Source: Propionibacteriaceae bacterium | GTDB lineage: Bacteria; Actinomycetota; Actinomycetes; Propionibacteriales; Propionibacteriaceae | Direction of reading: 5' to 3' | DNA: 64,000 bases | NCBI GenBank assembly: GCA_031262485.1 | Contig: JAISHO010000022.1 | Coordinates: 1 to 64,000, forward strand | In this document: positions 45,023 through 55,639 of the stretch, piece after piece | Position numbering within the stretch: position 1 is the first letter of the stretch | Layout: each line of letters begins with the position of its first letter | Program-made: the position numbers and the translations under genes | Notes under the pieces: model-generated | Database searches by the model: none | What the model saw: only the letters and a program-made list of their open reading frames with translations | What the model was told of the DNA's origin: nothing

Positions 45023-48000
45023 GTGGAACGGCATTTCTATTACAGCCAAGGAAAGACAACGGCAATAGTGGTTTGGCCGCGATGTGTGGTCGTGCCGCTG
45101 CCGGTCGACGATGAACGTGTCGGCGAGATCTTCGGCGTCCTCGACAGCACCGGCTCGATCGAGGACGCGCTCGACGTCCTCGTGCGCCAGGGTTTGGCCC
45201 ATCTGCCCGATTTCGGCTTGCTCGACGTCTCGGGCGATCGTCCGCGCGTCATCGTCCGGGGATCGATCCGGGCCGAGCGCTCCGATGGCGATCCCGTCGT
45301 CGGTTCCGGGTTCCTCACCGATCTCTGCCTCGACTCGCGCAGCACCGCCCGTTTGACGGTCGACGATGACGACGCCGCCGATCCGGTCGTCGTGCCGATC
45401 GGCCTCGGCGTCGTCCAGGTCCGTTCGATCGGCCTGGCCGGAGCTTCGTTGACGGAAGCGAACGAGGCCTCGCAACCGGCCGAAGCGCCGGAAAGCGATG
45501 ATGCGAAAGGCAAGGGCGCCACACTGTCGGCCGGGGTGCTCGGCGCTGGAGCAGCCACAGTCGGCGGGATCGCCCTCGCCGGCTCGCTCGGCTCGATCGA
45601 CGTCGACGGGCCATCGGTCGATCTGCCCGATCTCGAAGTCGAGCGTCCCGGGCTCGATCTGTCCGTCCCCGATCTCGATGTCGACGCGGTCGATGTCGCC
45701 ATCGACACCCCGGACGTCGATCTCGACCATGACCTCGACTTTGATCATGACCTCGACGTCGACGCGCCCACGATCGATGTCGACGGGCCCAAGTTCGACG
45801 TCGACGGGCCCAAGTTCGATGTCGACGCGCCGAAGTTCGATCTGGACGCTCCCACGATCGACATCGACGGGGGAGGAATCGATCTCGACAAGCCGGAAAT
45901 CGATCTTCCCGAGATCACGAAGCCAGATATCGATCTCCCAGATATCGACGTCGAGCGCCCCGATATCGACCTTGATCGCCCGGACGTTGATGTGCCTGAT
46001 GTCGATCTCGACCTCAAGAAACCCGATGTCGATCTGCCCGGGTTCGGTTTCACGAAGCCCGACGTCGATCTTCCCGATGTCGACCTCGCTATCGACAAGC
46101 CGAAGTTCGATCTTGACGCCCCAGACATTGATCTGCCTGATATCGATGAGCCGACGATCGAAGTCGACACCCCCGCTTTCGCTTTGAGTGCGCCCGATAT
46201 CGACGTGTCGGCCCCGGATGTCGATCTCGACAAACCGCACATCGATATCGAGAAGCCGGACTTCGACCTGTCGGCTCCCGATCTCGACGTCAAGAAGCCG
46301 GATGTCGACGTCGATGTTCCTGATATCGACCTGAAGAAGCCGGACATCGACATCGATGCCCCGGATGTCGATCTTGACAAGCCTGATTTTGACGTGAACG
46401 CTCCGGATATCGACCTGACGATGCCTCAGGTCGACGTCGACGCTCCCGATCTGGATCTGTCGGCGCCGAAGGTGGATATCGATGGCCCGGATGTCGACGG
46501 CCCGAAGTTCGGTTTGGGTGATTACGACACGGTTCCCGCTCCGGTGTTCACGCCGCCGAACGGGGAGATCAACCTCGCCGGTGAGATGATGTCGCCGGGC
46601 GATATCGATCTTTCGTCGCCAGATGTCGATCTAGCTGCCCCGAGCGTCGATTTCTCCGCTCCCGACATTGACGTGTCCGCTCCCGATATCGACATCGAGA
46701 AGCCAGACGTCGACTTGTCGAGTCCTGATATCGATCTGGCTGCCCCCGATATCGATCTGTCAGCCCCAGATGTCGATCTCGCCAAGCCGGACTTCGACCT
46801 GGAGAAGCCGGACTTCGACCTGTCGGCTCCCGATCTCGATCTCAAGAAGCCGGATCTCGATATCGCGGCGCCGGATGTCGATCTTCAGAAGCCCGATGTC
46901 GATATTGACGCTCCGGATATCGACATCACCAAGCCGAATCTTGACGTGAACGCCCCGGATGTCGATCTGACGAACCCGGATATCGATCTGGACGCGCCTC
47001 AGGTCGGACTTCCCCTCATCGATGGGGACGTGTCGACGCCTGAGATCGACTTCGATGCCCCGGATGTCGACGGCCCGAAGTTCGGTTTGGGTGATTACGA
47101 CACGGTTCCCGCTCCGGTGTTCACGCCGCCGAACGGGGAGATCAATCTCGCCGGAGAGATGATGTCGCCGCCGGTCGTCGATCTCAATCTGCCTGATCTC
47201 GAGGTCGCCCCGAACGAAGCCGATCTCTCGCTCGGCGATGCCCGCCTCGGGTTCGTGTCTGACGATGTCGAGCCCAGCGAATCCTCCGATGACGAGCCGT
47301 CGGATTCTGGGACGGCAGATGATCGTTCCGCTCTGCTCATGGCCGGTTTCCAGCGCGAGGCCGAAGACGCCGCGCACTCCGGGTGGAGCGGTTCCTCGCC
47401 CCAGAGCCCGTCGTCGCCGGATGAGCCGGTCATCGTCACCCCGGCTAGCCCGGTGACGCCTGTGAGCCCGACGACACCGTCCAGCCCGGCCACGCCCGCG
47501 GACGCCGTCGCCGAGGGCGCCCCGGCCGATGACTCCGACGACACGATCACCACGGAGATCGTGCTGCCCGACGCGTGGCTCGAGGACACCGCCGATTCCG
47601 CCCCGACGCCGACGATCTCCCCGGTCAGCCCCAGCACTCCGGCTCCGGCCGATGAGGCGGACAAGCCGGTCTCGCTCGTCAGCGCAGGCTCGCCGCTGGG
47701 CGCCGAGTCGCCGAGTTTTGACAACATTCCCCTCCTTGGGCCGCTCGAGTATCCGTCGGTCGAGTCGGTGATCCGCCAGGTCCCCGTCGCTTCTGAGGAC
47801 GAGGCGAATCGTCCTTCCGTGGAGGAACCGCTGGCGACCACATCGGCCACCTCGGCTTCTTCGCCGAGCGACCCCTTCGATCTCGGCCCGCTGCCTCCGC
47901 CCGAGGTGCCGGAAGCACTTCTTGGGAGCGCTGAGCCTCCGGTTCTCACGTCGGCCGCCGATCCCGACGACCCCGAAGTGGCGAGCGATCAGCCGGTCGA

Positions 48001-48790
48001 TGTCGCCAACGCCGCCTCAGCGGCGGCGGCCTGGGGGATGACGACCACCAGGGCGTCCGAACCAGCCGTTGAGGAATCTCCGGCGACGGTCTGGGATCCC
48101 TCCGATTCCGCTGTGACGGCCGCGCCCGAGGTGCGCTCCGGGGCCACTCTGACGGCCAATACGGTGCCGGCTTGGCCGACGGTCCGCGGCATGTCGCCGA
48201 AGGATCTGCTCTCCGATCCGGTCGTGCCCGAAGCCCGTTCGGCGGCGATCGCCCAGTCGCTCGCGCAGCCGGTCACCACTCCCTCTGAGCCGGTCGCCAC
48301 GCCGTCGGAGCCGGTCTTCGACGAGGCGGACATCCTCGTCGCCGCCGTCTTCTGCCCGTCCGGCCATCCCAACCCGCCGTCGGCGGTGACCTGCCGGGTC
48401 TGCCATCAGTTGGTCGGGCCCCAAGAACCGGTCGAGGTGCCTCGCCCGCCGCTCGGCGTCTTGCGCCTTTCCAGCGGTGGCACCGTCATTCTGGACCGCG
48501 GCGTCATCCTGGGGCGCAACCCCCATGAGATCATCGGCGCCACCGGCCCGCAGCCGAATCTGGTGCGGATCGCCGACCCGAACAAGGACATCTCCAGTCA
48601 ACACCTGGAAGTCCGATTGGAAGATTGGTACGTCACGGTCCGTGATTTGGGTTCGACCAATGGCACCCAGGTGTTCCTGCCGCATCGCGCTCCGATCGCC
48701 TTGCGTCCCAACGAGCCGATGACGATCGAGCCTGGAGCCCGCGTCGTTTTGGCCCAAGCCTTCGACTTCGTGTTCGAGGTGCCGGCCTGA
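45023..48790 (+). CDS. large FHA-domain protein with seven-residue acidic repeats
   Basis: About 1255 residues. Residues 1-135 share a domain with the next gene's product (ERHFYYSQGKTTAIVVW, VDDERVGEIF, EDALDVL). A glycine/alanine-rich hydrophobic stretch follows near 175-190. From about 190 to 730 the chain is a repeat of P-D-[IVLF]-D-[ILV]-x-x units, interrupted twice by LGDYDTVPAPVFTPPNGEIN. A disordered Ser/Pro/Asp/Glu region follows. At about 1110 a Cys/His ribbon CPSGHPNPP...CRVCH precedes a C-terminal FHA domain (GRNPHE, SSQHLEV, GSTNGTQV), which would bind phosphothreonine. GTG at 45023 is preferred by alignment with the paralogue; GTG at 45008 is five codons up. No secretion signal. 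No kinase is nearby. Function unknown; a phospho-dependent scaffold is conceivable. Confidence 0.85.
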   Translation: MERHFYYSQGKTTAIVVWPRCVVVPLPVDDERVGEIFGVLDSTGSIEDALDVLVRQGLAHLPDFGLLDVSGDRPRVIVRGSIRAERSDGDPVVGSGFLTDLCLDSRSTARLTVDDDDAADPVVVPIGLGVVQVRSIGLAGASLTEANEASQPAEAPESDDAKGKGATLSAGVLGAGAATVGGIALAGSLGSIDVDGPSVDLPDLEVERPGLDLSVPDLDVDAVDVAIDTPDVDLDHDLDFDHDLDVDAPTIDVDGPKFDVDGPKFDVDAPKFDLDAPTIDIDGGGIDLDKPEIDLPEITKPDIDLPDIDVERPDIDLDRPDVDVPDVDLDLKKPDVDLPGFGFTKPDVDLPDVDLAIDKPKFDLDAPDIDLPDIDEPTIEVDTPAFALSAPDIDVSAPDVDLDKPHIDIEKPDFDLSAPDLDVKKPDVDVDVPDIDLKKPDIDIDAPDVDLDKPDFDVNAPDIDLTMPQVDVDAPDLDLSAPKVDIDGPDVDGPKFGLGDYDTVPAPVFTPPNGEINLAGEMMSPGDIDLSSPDVDLAAPSVDFSAPDIDVSAPDIDIEKPDVDLSSPDIDLAAPDIDLSAPDVDLAKPDFDLEKPDFDLSAPDLDLKKPDLDIAAPDVDLQKPDVDIDAPDIDITKPNLDVNAPDVDLTNPDIDLDAPQVGLPLIDGDVSTPEIDFDAPDVDGPKFGLGDYDTVPAPVFTPPNGEINLAGEMMSPPVVDLNLPDLEVAPNEADLSLGDARLGFVSDDVEPSESSDDEPSDSGTADDRSALLMAGFQREAEDAAHSGWSGSSPQSPSSPDEPVIVTPASPVTPVSPTTPSSPATPADAVAEGAPADDSDDTITTEIVLPDAWLEDTADSAPTPTISPVSPSTPAPADEADKPVSLVSAGSPLGAESPSFDNIPLLGPLEYPSVESVIRQVPVASEDEANRPSVEEPLATTSATSASSPSDPFDLGPLPPPEVPEALLGSAEPPVLTSAADPDDPEVASDQPVDVANAASAAAAWGMTTTRASEPAVEESPATVWDPSDSAVTAAPEVRSGATLTANTVPAWPTVRGMSPKDLLSDPVVPEARSAAIAQSLAQPVTTPSEPVATPSEPVFDEADILVAAVFCPSGHPNPPSAVTCRVCHQLVGPQEPVEVPRPPLGVLRLSSGGTVILDRGVILGRNPHEIIGATGPQPNLVRIADPNKDISSQHLEVRLEDWYVTVRDLGSTNGTQVFLPHRAPIALRPNEPMTIEPGARVVLAQAFDFVFEVPA
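46486..46597 (+). repeat. 112-base direct repeat, copy 1
   Basis: Identical to 47059-47170 except two synonymous bases. Encodes PDVDGPKFGLGDYDTVPAPV and on to EMMSP, the spacer between heptad blocks. Confidence 0.9.
47059..47170 (+). repeat. 112-base direct repeat, copy 2
   Basis: Second copy, 573 bases downstream of the first and in the same frame (191 residues apart), which suggests duplication of a block of heptads plus spacer. Confidence 0.9.
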
Positions 48791-48796
48791 GAGGCC

Positions 48797-48831
48797 GAGC
48801 GGGATGAACGAGATTCTCGTTCGTCCCGCTC
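48797..48831 (+). terminator. terminator hairpin after the first FHA gene
   Basis: GAGCGGGA-T-GAACGAG pairs with CTCGTTC-G-TCCCGCTC around a three-base ATT loop, seven bases past the stop. No T-run follows, though the stem is long. Confidence 0.65.
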
Positions 48832-49121
48832 ACCTGGTGTGTGAAAAACATGGCGCTCACTCGGCGGTGGAGGAAAATCCCCCGATGTCCCGATGATGCC
48901 GTCCCCCTGCTCCGCTCCTGGAGGATCCTCCGGCGGAACAATCAGCTCGGGCGCCGAGCGAATAAAGCAATGAACAATCCGGGAAACAATATATAACTTT
49001 ACATTGTTAATTCAGCCATTCCCCCGATGTGCTTAATCCGGGTGGTGGCCGCTACATTAGTAAGGACTTCGTGAGCCACCTGCGTTCGCGTGACCCCCGG
49101 AATTCGAAGGAAGGCTGTGCT
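48832..49121. other. intergenic region between the two FHA genes, partly AT-rich
   Basis: The part from about 48955 to 49060 is clearly lower in G+C than the window, with runs such as AACAATATATAACTTTACA. It holds a promoter-like pair (TGCTTA at 49030 and TACATT at 49053, 17 apart). No gene is seen. Confidence 0.5.
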
Positions 49122-51554
49122 GTGAAGGAATATTTCTCCTATGTTCCAGGAGATACAACGGTGGTCGCCCGTTGGCCGATTTGCGTCTTTACGACATTGC
49201 CGGCTGACGACGAGCGGGTGGACGAAATTTTCGATGCGCTCATGGATGAGGCCTCGATCGATTCAGCTCTTGATGTTTTGGCTTGTCATGGCTTGAGCCG
49301 GATGCCGAGTTTCGGGATCCTCGATATCGAAAGAGATGAAACTCGGTTTATTGTTCGCGGGGCGATTCAGGGATATGCCCAAGGGTGTGATCCTATTGTG
49401 GGAACACGCTTTTTCTCGGATACGACGATTCCGGCCGCCGTTCCCGCTAAACTCGCTTTTGTTGATGGCGATGACAGCGATCAGGCGACTTTACCGATGC
49501 GCGCCGGAGTCGTCATGGCGGAGTCGATCGGCTGGGGGTCGTTGACAGGGGAAGATCTTGTCGCTGACGCGGCCTCCTCCGACCAGGTTTCCACTCCGGT
49601 CGTCACGGGCCGTGGGCTCACAGAATCAAGCACGGTTTCACGTAGGTCGTCGGCGAGTTCAGCCTTCCGCGCCGCGGTTTCACGAAGCCCGCGCACGACG
49701 GTGACGCCCCGGACGGACAAGCCACTCTTCTCTCCGCGCCCGCGTTCGACCAAGCCCGATCCGGTACGTCTGGCCGAACTGTCCAGCGAGGAGGTCATCC
49801 CTTCCCGCGTGACGCCGAGCACATCCCCTAGTTTCATCTCCTCCGCGTCGGAGCCCACGCCGGCCGAATCGGCCCCGGAGCCATTGACGTTCGACGTGAT
49901 CGAACCTGAGTCGGCCGATTCGGCGGTGACGGCGGAGGTCATGACCGCGGAGATCCTTTCTCACGAGCCGATGGCCGAGGCCAAGGATGAGCCCGCGACG
50001 GTGGAGTCGGCCGAGGAGCCCGTCGTCGAAGCGATCGATCTGGATGCCGACGATCACTTCTTCCACCGCGATGATCCCGTCGTCGACACTCTGGCCGAGG
50101 CAGATGACGCATCTGCCGAGGTCGTCGATGACCCCGAGGCCGTCGATCACGAGCTCCCCCAGGCCGATGTCCTCGACCTCTCCGACCTCATGGTGGAGCA
50201 ACCGGGCGCTGTGTTCGGCGACGACGACGTCGAGTCCTCGTCGCCGCTGTCGGCGTTCTCACCCGAGGAGCCGGCCGATCTCGATCTCACCGTGGCCGAT
50301 CATGAGATCTTCGATTCCGGTGAGGCCGACATTCCCGCCTTCGATCTGGGCGGATCCGCCTTCTCCGCTTTCACTGGTGATCTCGGCGAGGTCGTCGCCG
50401 AATCTCCGAGCGACGAAGCGGAGGATGGCGCCGACCTCTCCGTGATCGTCCCGGTCGATGATGAGATTGCCGATGCGCAGGACGATGACGAGAAGGAGCC
50501 GGCCGAGGCCGTCGAAGCATCGTTGAGCGAGGATCTGGATCCGATCACCACACCGGTCTTCGTCGACTCGCCCTCGCCGTGGAGCACCACCCCGTTCTCC
50601 CCGGAGAGCGCCTCGGCGCCGCTGGAGTCATCGGCGGAAGCCGTATCCTTCTCCGAGCCGATCCTCGAACAGACCGATCTGGAGGAGGACGATCTCGTCG
50701 ACTTCGATCCGGATCTGTCATCTCCGATCACCTTCGATCCGATCACGCCTCGTCCTGCGCCGATCTCCGGCCCCTCGATCGTCGCTCCTGCTGCGGGTGC
50801 GGCGTTCGCGGCCACGTCCGCTTTGCCGGAGACCTCCGCCCCCTCGCTCGGCGATCTCGTCAGCTGGGGCGGTTCCGATGACGCCCCCGCCGTCGCGCCG
50901 GTCCCGTCGGTGACGATGCCGATCGATGACGAGCCCCACGCTCCGCTGTGGGATCCCAGCCCGGTTCAGACCTTGCATGACGATCCCGCGCCCCTGGCCG
51001 AGCCGGACGACACGATCTCGGCGGATCTGCGCGACCACGCCCTCGACGAGATGCCCACCCTCAGCGGCGCCGATCGGGCCAAGGAGCTCAAGAGCCCGCT
51101 CGTCCTCGCGGTCGCCTGCCCGGAGGGCCACACCAACGCCCCGGGCGCCGAGTACTGTCGGCTGTGCCACGCGCAGATTCACAAGCAACTCCCCTTCGAG
51201 GTGCGTCGGCCTTCGCTCGGGGTGCTCCGCCTCTCCAGCGGTGGCACCATCACGCTCGATCGCGGGGTCGTCTTTGGCCGGAACCCGCACTTCGTCCGGG
51301 ACGGATCCGGCATGCACCCGAACCTCGTGCGCATATCCGATCCGAACAAGGACATCTCCAGCCAGCATTGCGAGATCAGCCTCGACGGCTGGGACGTCGT
51401 CGTCCAGGATCTCGGCTCCACGAACGGCACCGAGGTGATGTTCCCCGATCAGCCGCTCACCTTCCTGCAACCCGGCGAACCTGTCATCATCACGCCGGGG
51501 ACGACGGTGATCTTGGCGCAGGCCTTCGATTTCGTCTACGAGATCGCCGGTTGA
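49122..51554 (+). CDS. FHA-domain protein, paralogue of the preceding gene
   Basis: An 810-residue protein. N-terminal domain (1-130) matches the first FHA protein (KEYFSYVPGDTTVVARWP, ADDERVDEIF, IDSALDVL). The middle (about 165-650) is acidic, Ser/Pro-rich and disordered, without heptads. A Cys/His ribbon CPEGHTNAPGAEYCRLCH lies at about 665-683 and a C-terminal FHA domain at about 700-805 (GRNPHF, SSQHCEI, GSTNGTEV). GTG at 49122 follows GAAGGAAGG. The first ~400 bases use more A/T-ending codons than the rest. It has its own promoter region, and the first FHA gene ends in a hairpin. Role unknown. Confidence 0.87.
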   Translation: MKEYFSYVPGDTTVVARWPICVFTTLPADDERVDEIFDALMDEASIDSALDVLACHGLSRMPSFGILDIERDETRFIVRGAIQGYAQGCDPIVGTRFFSDTTIPAAVPAKLAFVDGDDSDQATLPMRAGVVMAESIGWGSLTGEDLVADAASSDQVSTPVVTGRGLTESSTVSRRSSASSAFRAAVSRSPRTTVTPRTDKPLFSPRPRSTKPDPVRLAELSSEEVIPSRVTPSTSPSFISSASEPTPAESAPEPLTFDVIEPESADSAVTAEVMTAEILSHEPMAEAKDEPATVESAEEPVVEAIDLDADDHFFHRDDPVVDTLAEADDASAEVVDDPEAVDHELPQADVLDLSDLMVEQPGAVFGDDDVESSSPLSAFSPEEPADLDLTVADHEIFDSGEADIPAFDLGGSAFSAFTGDLGEVVAESPSDEAEDGADLSVIVPVDDEIADAQDDDEKEPAEAVEASLSEDLDPITTPVFVDSPSPWSTTPFSPESASAPLESSAEAVSFSEPILEQTDLEEDDLVDFDPDLSSPITFDPITPRPAPISGPSIVAPAAGAAFAATSALPETSAPSLGDLVSWGGSDDAPAVAPVPSVTMPIDDEPHAPLWDPSPVQTLHDDPAPLAEPDDTISADLRDHALDEMPTLSGADRAKELKSPLVLAVACPEGHTNAPGAEYCRLCHAQIHKQLPFEVRRPSLGVLRLSSGGTITLDRGVVFGRNPHFVRDGSGMHPNLVRISDPNKDISSQHCEISLDGWDVVVQDLGSTNGTEVMFPDQPLTFLQPGEPVIITPGTTVILAQAFDFVYEIAG

Positions 51555-51698
51555 GCTGACGGTCGCGACAGCGGGCGAACCATGAACGGATCAGCGCCAG
51601 ACGAATGCGCCCGGGACGGGATCGGCTCGGGCGTGATGGCACGGGATCACCGTTCACCCAGCGCCCCGCAGCAGCCCAAGGGACGATAAGATCATCCC

Positions 51699-52220
51699 AT
51701 GCCACAACAGCTTCTGGTCGGGTACGTCTCGATGCCGGCGGCTGAGCGGGTGGCGTATTACTCGGGTTTGGTCCGTTCGCGCCTCATCTGGCTTGGGGTC
51801 GGGGTGATCATCTGCCTCCTCATCTTGGTGTGGCAATGGTCGTCCATGACGACGGGGTACCGGATCGCCTTGTTCATCGCCGGGCTGGGTTACTCCCTCA
51901 TCTGGCTCGTCATCGCCCTCGTCGGATGGTCCTCGGCCAAGGCGCATCTGCGCAACATCGGCCAGGGGATCGCGTTGACGGTGGGACAACGAGGGGTGTG
52001 GATCAACCAGAAGACGATTCCCTGGGACGAGATCGCCGCGATCTCCATCCGTCGCGCTCGGGCCGCCGCCGGGCCGGTCCTCGTCGTGGCGACGACGGCC
52101 GGTGAGAAAGAGTCCATGCCTTTTCTCTACCTCGATGTCGTTCCCGCGACGATCGATTCAGCGATTCGGGCCTATTCCCACAACACCCGCTCTCTCGACC
52201 TCTCAAAGATCGGGAACTGA
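51699..52220 (+). CDS. small membrane protein with PH-like domain, function unknown
   Basis: A 173-residue protein. Two hydrophobic helices (about 29-47 and 56-77) form a hairpin, followed by a soluble C-terminal domain (IALTVGQRGVWINQKTIPWDEIAAISIR) that looks like the bacterial PH-like or YdbT-type beta domain. It lies between the second FHA gene and fba, on the same strand. A membrane link to the FHA proteins is possible but unproven. Confidence 0.6.
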   Translation: MPQQLLVGYVSMPAAERVAYYSGLVRSRLIWLGVGVIICLLILVWQWSSMTTGYRIALFIAGLGYSLIWLVIALVGWSSAKAHLRNIGQGIALTVGQRGVWINQKTIPWDEIAAISIRRARAAAGPVLVVATTAGEKESMPFLYLDVVPATIDSAIRAYSHNTRSLDLSKIGN

Positions 52221-52327
52221 TGAGGCATGTTCGTGAAAACCCCGGAATTGATGAGTACTGACACAATGTCCGGGGACACAGCGCTCGATGAGCCCCCCAC
52301 CTTATTCACCACGAGGAGATAGTAAAT

Positions 52328-53353
<1,026 letters not shown>

Positions 53354-53401
53354 TCCTCGCCTAGCCGCGACGCTGTCCATGCAGCAGTCGCTGAAGACCA
53401 T

Positions 53402-53442
53402 CCGATGGGCTGGAACCTCTCCTAGGGGTTCCAGCCCATCGG
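53402..53442 (+). terminator. fba terminator hairpin
   Basis: A perfect 16-bp stem, CCGATGGGCTGGAACC and its complement, around a nine-base loop, about 50 bases past the stop. No T-run, common in high-GC terminators. Confidence 0.75.
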
Positions 53443-53555
53443 CGTCCTCGGCGTCGATTTCTCCCGTGGAGGAGCGTTCGCCTTTCCCCGGGTCTCACCT
53501 GTGGCCGCGGCGGTTCACGAGGCTCATATTTCCCGCTGAAACGCGCAGTCGCTAG

Positions 53556-54890
<1,335 letters not shown>

Positions 54891-55019
54891 CCACGAGTAG
54901 ACAACAGTCGCGTGGTGCGCACGTTCGTGCAACTCGCATTTCGCTGAGAAGAACGACTCATCGCTCATTCGGGGATTCCGGCGGATCAGGTGTCGGTACC
55001 TGGTCCCCGTCAGGTGTCG

Positions 55020-55553
55020 TCAGACTTGTTGGTAGGTCGGTGCGATCGTCGCCCGGGCGATCGTGTGGAAGAGCGTGTTGAACGCCACCGTCGTCGGTGT
55101 CGCCGACGTATCCACCGGCAACGCTTCGACGTCGAGGGCGTGGACAGCGAAGATGTAGCGGTGCGGTCGGTCCCCGGCCGGCGGCGCGGCGCCCATGTAG
55201 CCGTCGTCGCCATTGTCGTTACGCACATGGAAGGCCCCTGCGGGCAGTGCCGCTCCTCCAATCGCCCCAGCGCCCCGTTCCAGCCGTGTCACCGCCGCCG
55301 GGATTCCCACGACCGTCCAATGCCAATACCCCGCCGGCGTCGGCGCGTCCGGGTCGAAGCACGAGACGACGAACGACTTCGTCTCAGACGGATACCCAGC
55401 CCATTCCAAAGCAGGGGAGAGGTTGCCCCCACCGGCGATGAAGAGATCGTCAAGCGTGGCCCCGTCAGCCACATCCGAACTCGTCAGCGTGAACGAGGGA
55501 GTAGCCGGAAGAAGCCCATACGGCTCCGGGGCGAGCGGGCGAGAGAGATCCAT
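55020..55553 (-). CDS. PEBP-family (YbhB/YbcL) protein
   Basis: A 177-residue phosphatidylethanolamine-binding-protein homologue. The ligand pocket is seen in [21 protein letters not shown] and in [20 protein letters not shown] precedes the ATG. The bacterial members have no settled function. It is convergent with purA and lies upstream of purL in a different unit. Confidence 0.9.
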   Translation of the reverse strand: MDLSRPLAPEPYGLLPATPSFTLTSSDVADGATLDDLFIAGGGNLSPALEWAGYPSETKSFVVSCFDPDAPTPAGYWHWTVVGIPAAVTRLERGAGAIGGAALPAGAFHVRNDNGDDGYMGAAPPAGDRPHRYIFAVHALDVEALPVDTSATPTTVAFNTLFHTIARATIAPTYQQV

Positions 55554-55639
55554 GGTGGTGTCCTTTCGGGAGAACCGACGTCAGGATCCAGTGTGCCGGA
55601 AACGATCGTGAGGCAGAAAATGACGATGTCGTCATTCGC

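Larger units (their letters stand above)
45592..47210 (+). repeat. coding tandem repeat, 21-base units (seven residues)
   Basis: Successive units encode variants of P-D-V-D-L-x-x, with GATATCGAT and GATGTCGAT words recurring every 21 bases. Many units are intact and in phase; the opposite strand is also open over much of it because GATATC and TCGA are self-complementary. Confidence 0.9.

Noticed and set aside
44852..46240. Minus-strand repetitive frame of 462 codons
   Set aside because: It mirrors the heptad repeats of the first FHA gene, because the repeated words are nearly self-complementary. No independent support.
45592..47210. CRISPR array
   Set aside because: The repeats are in frame, 21 bases, without unique spacers, and code for protein.
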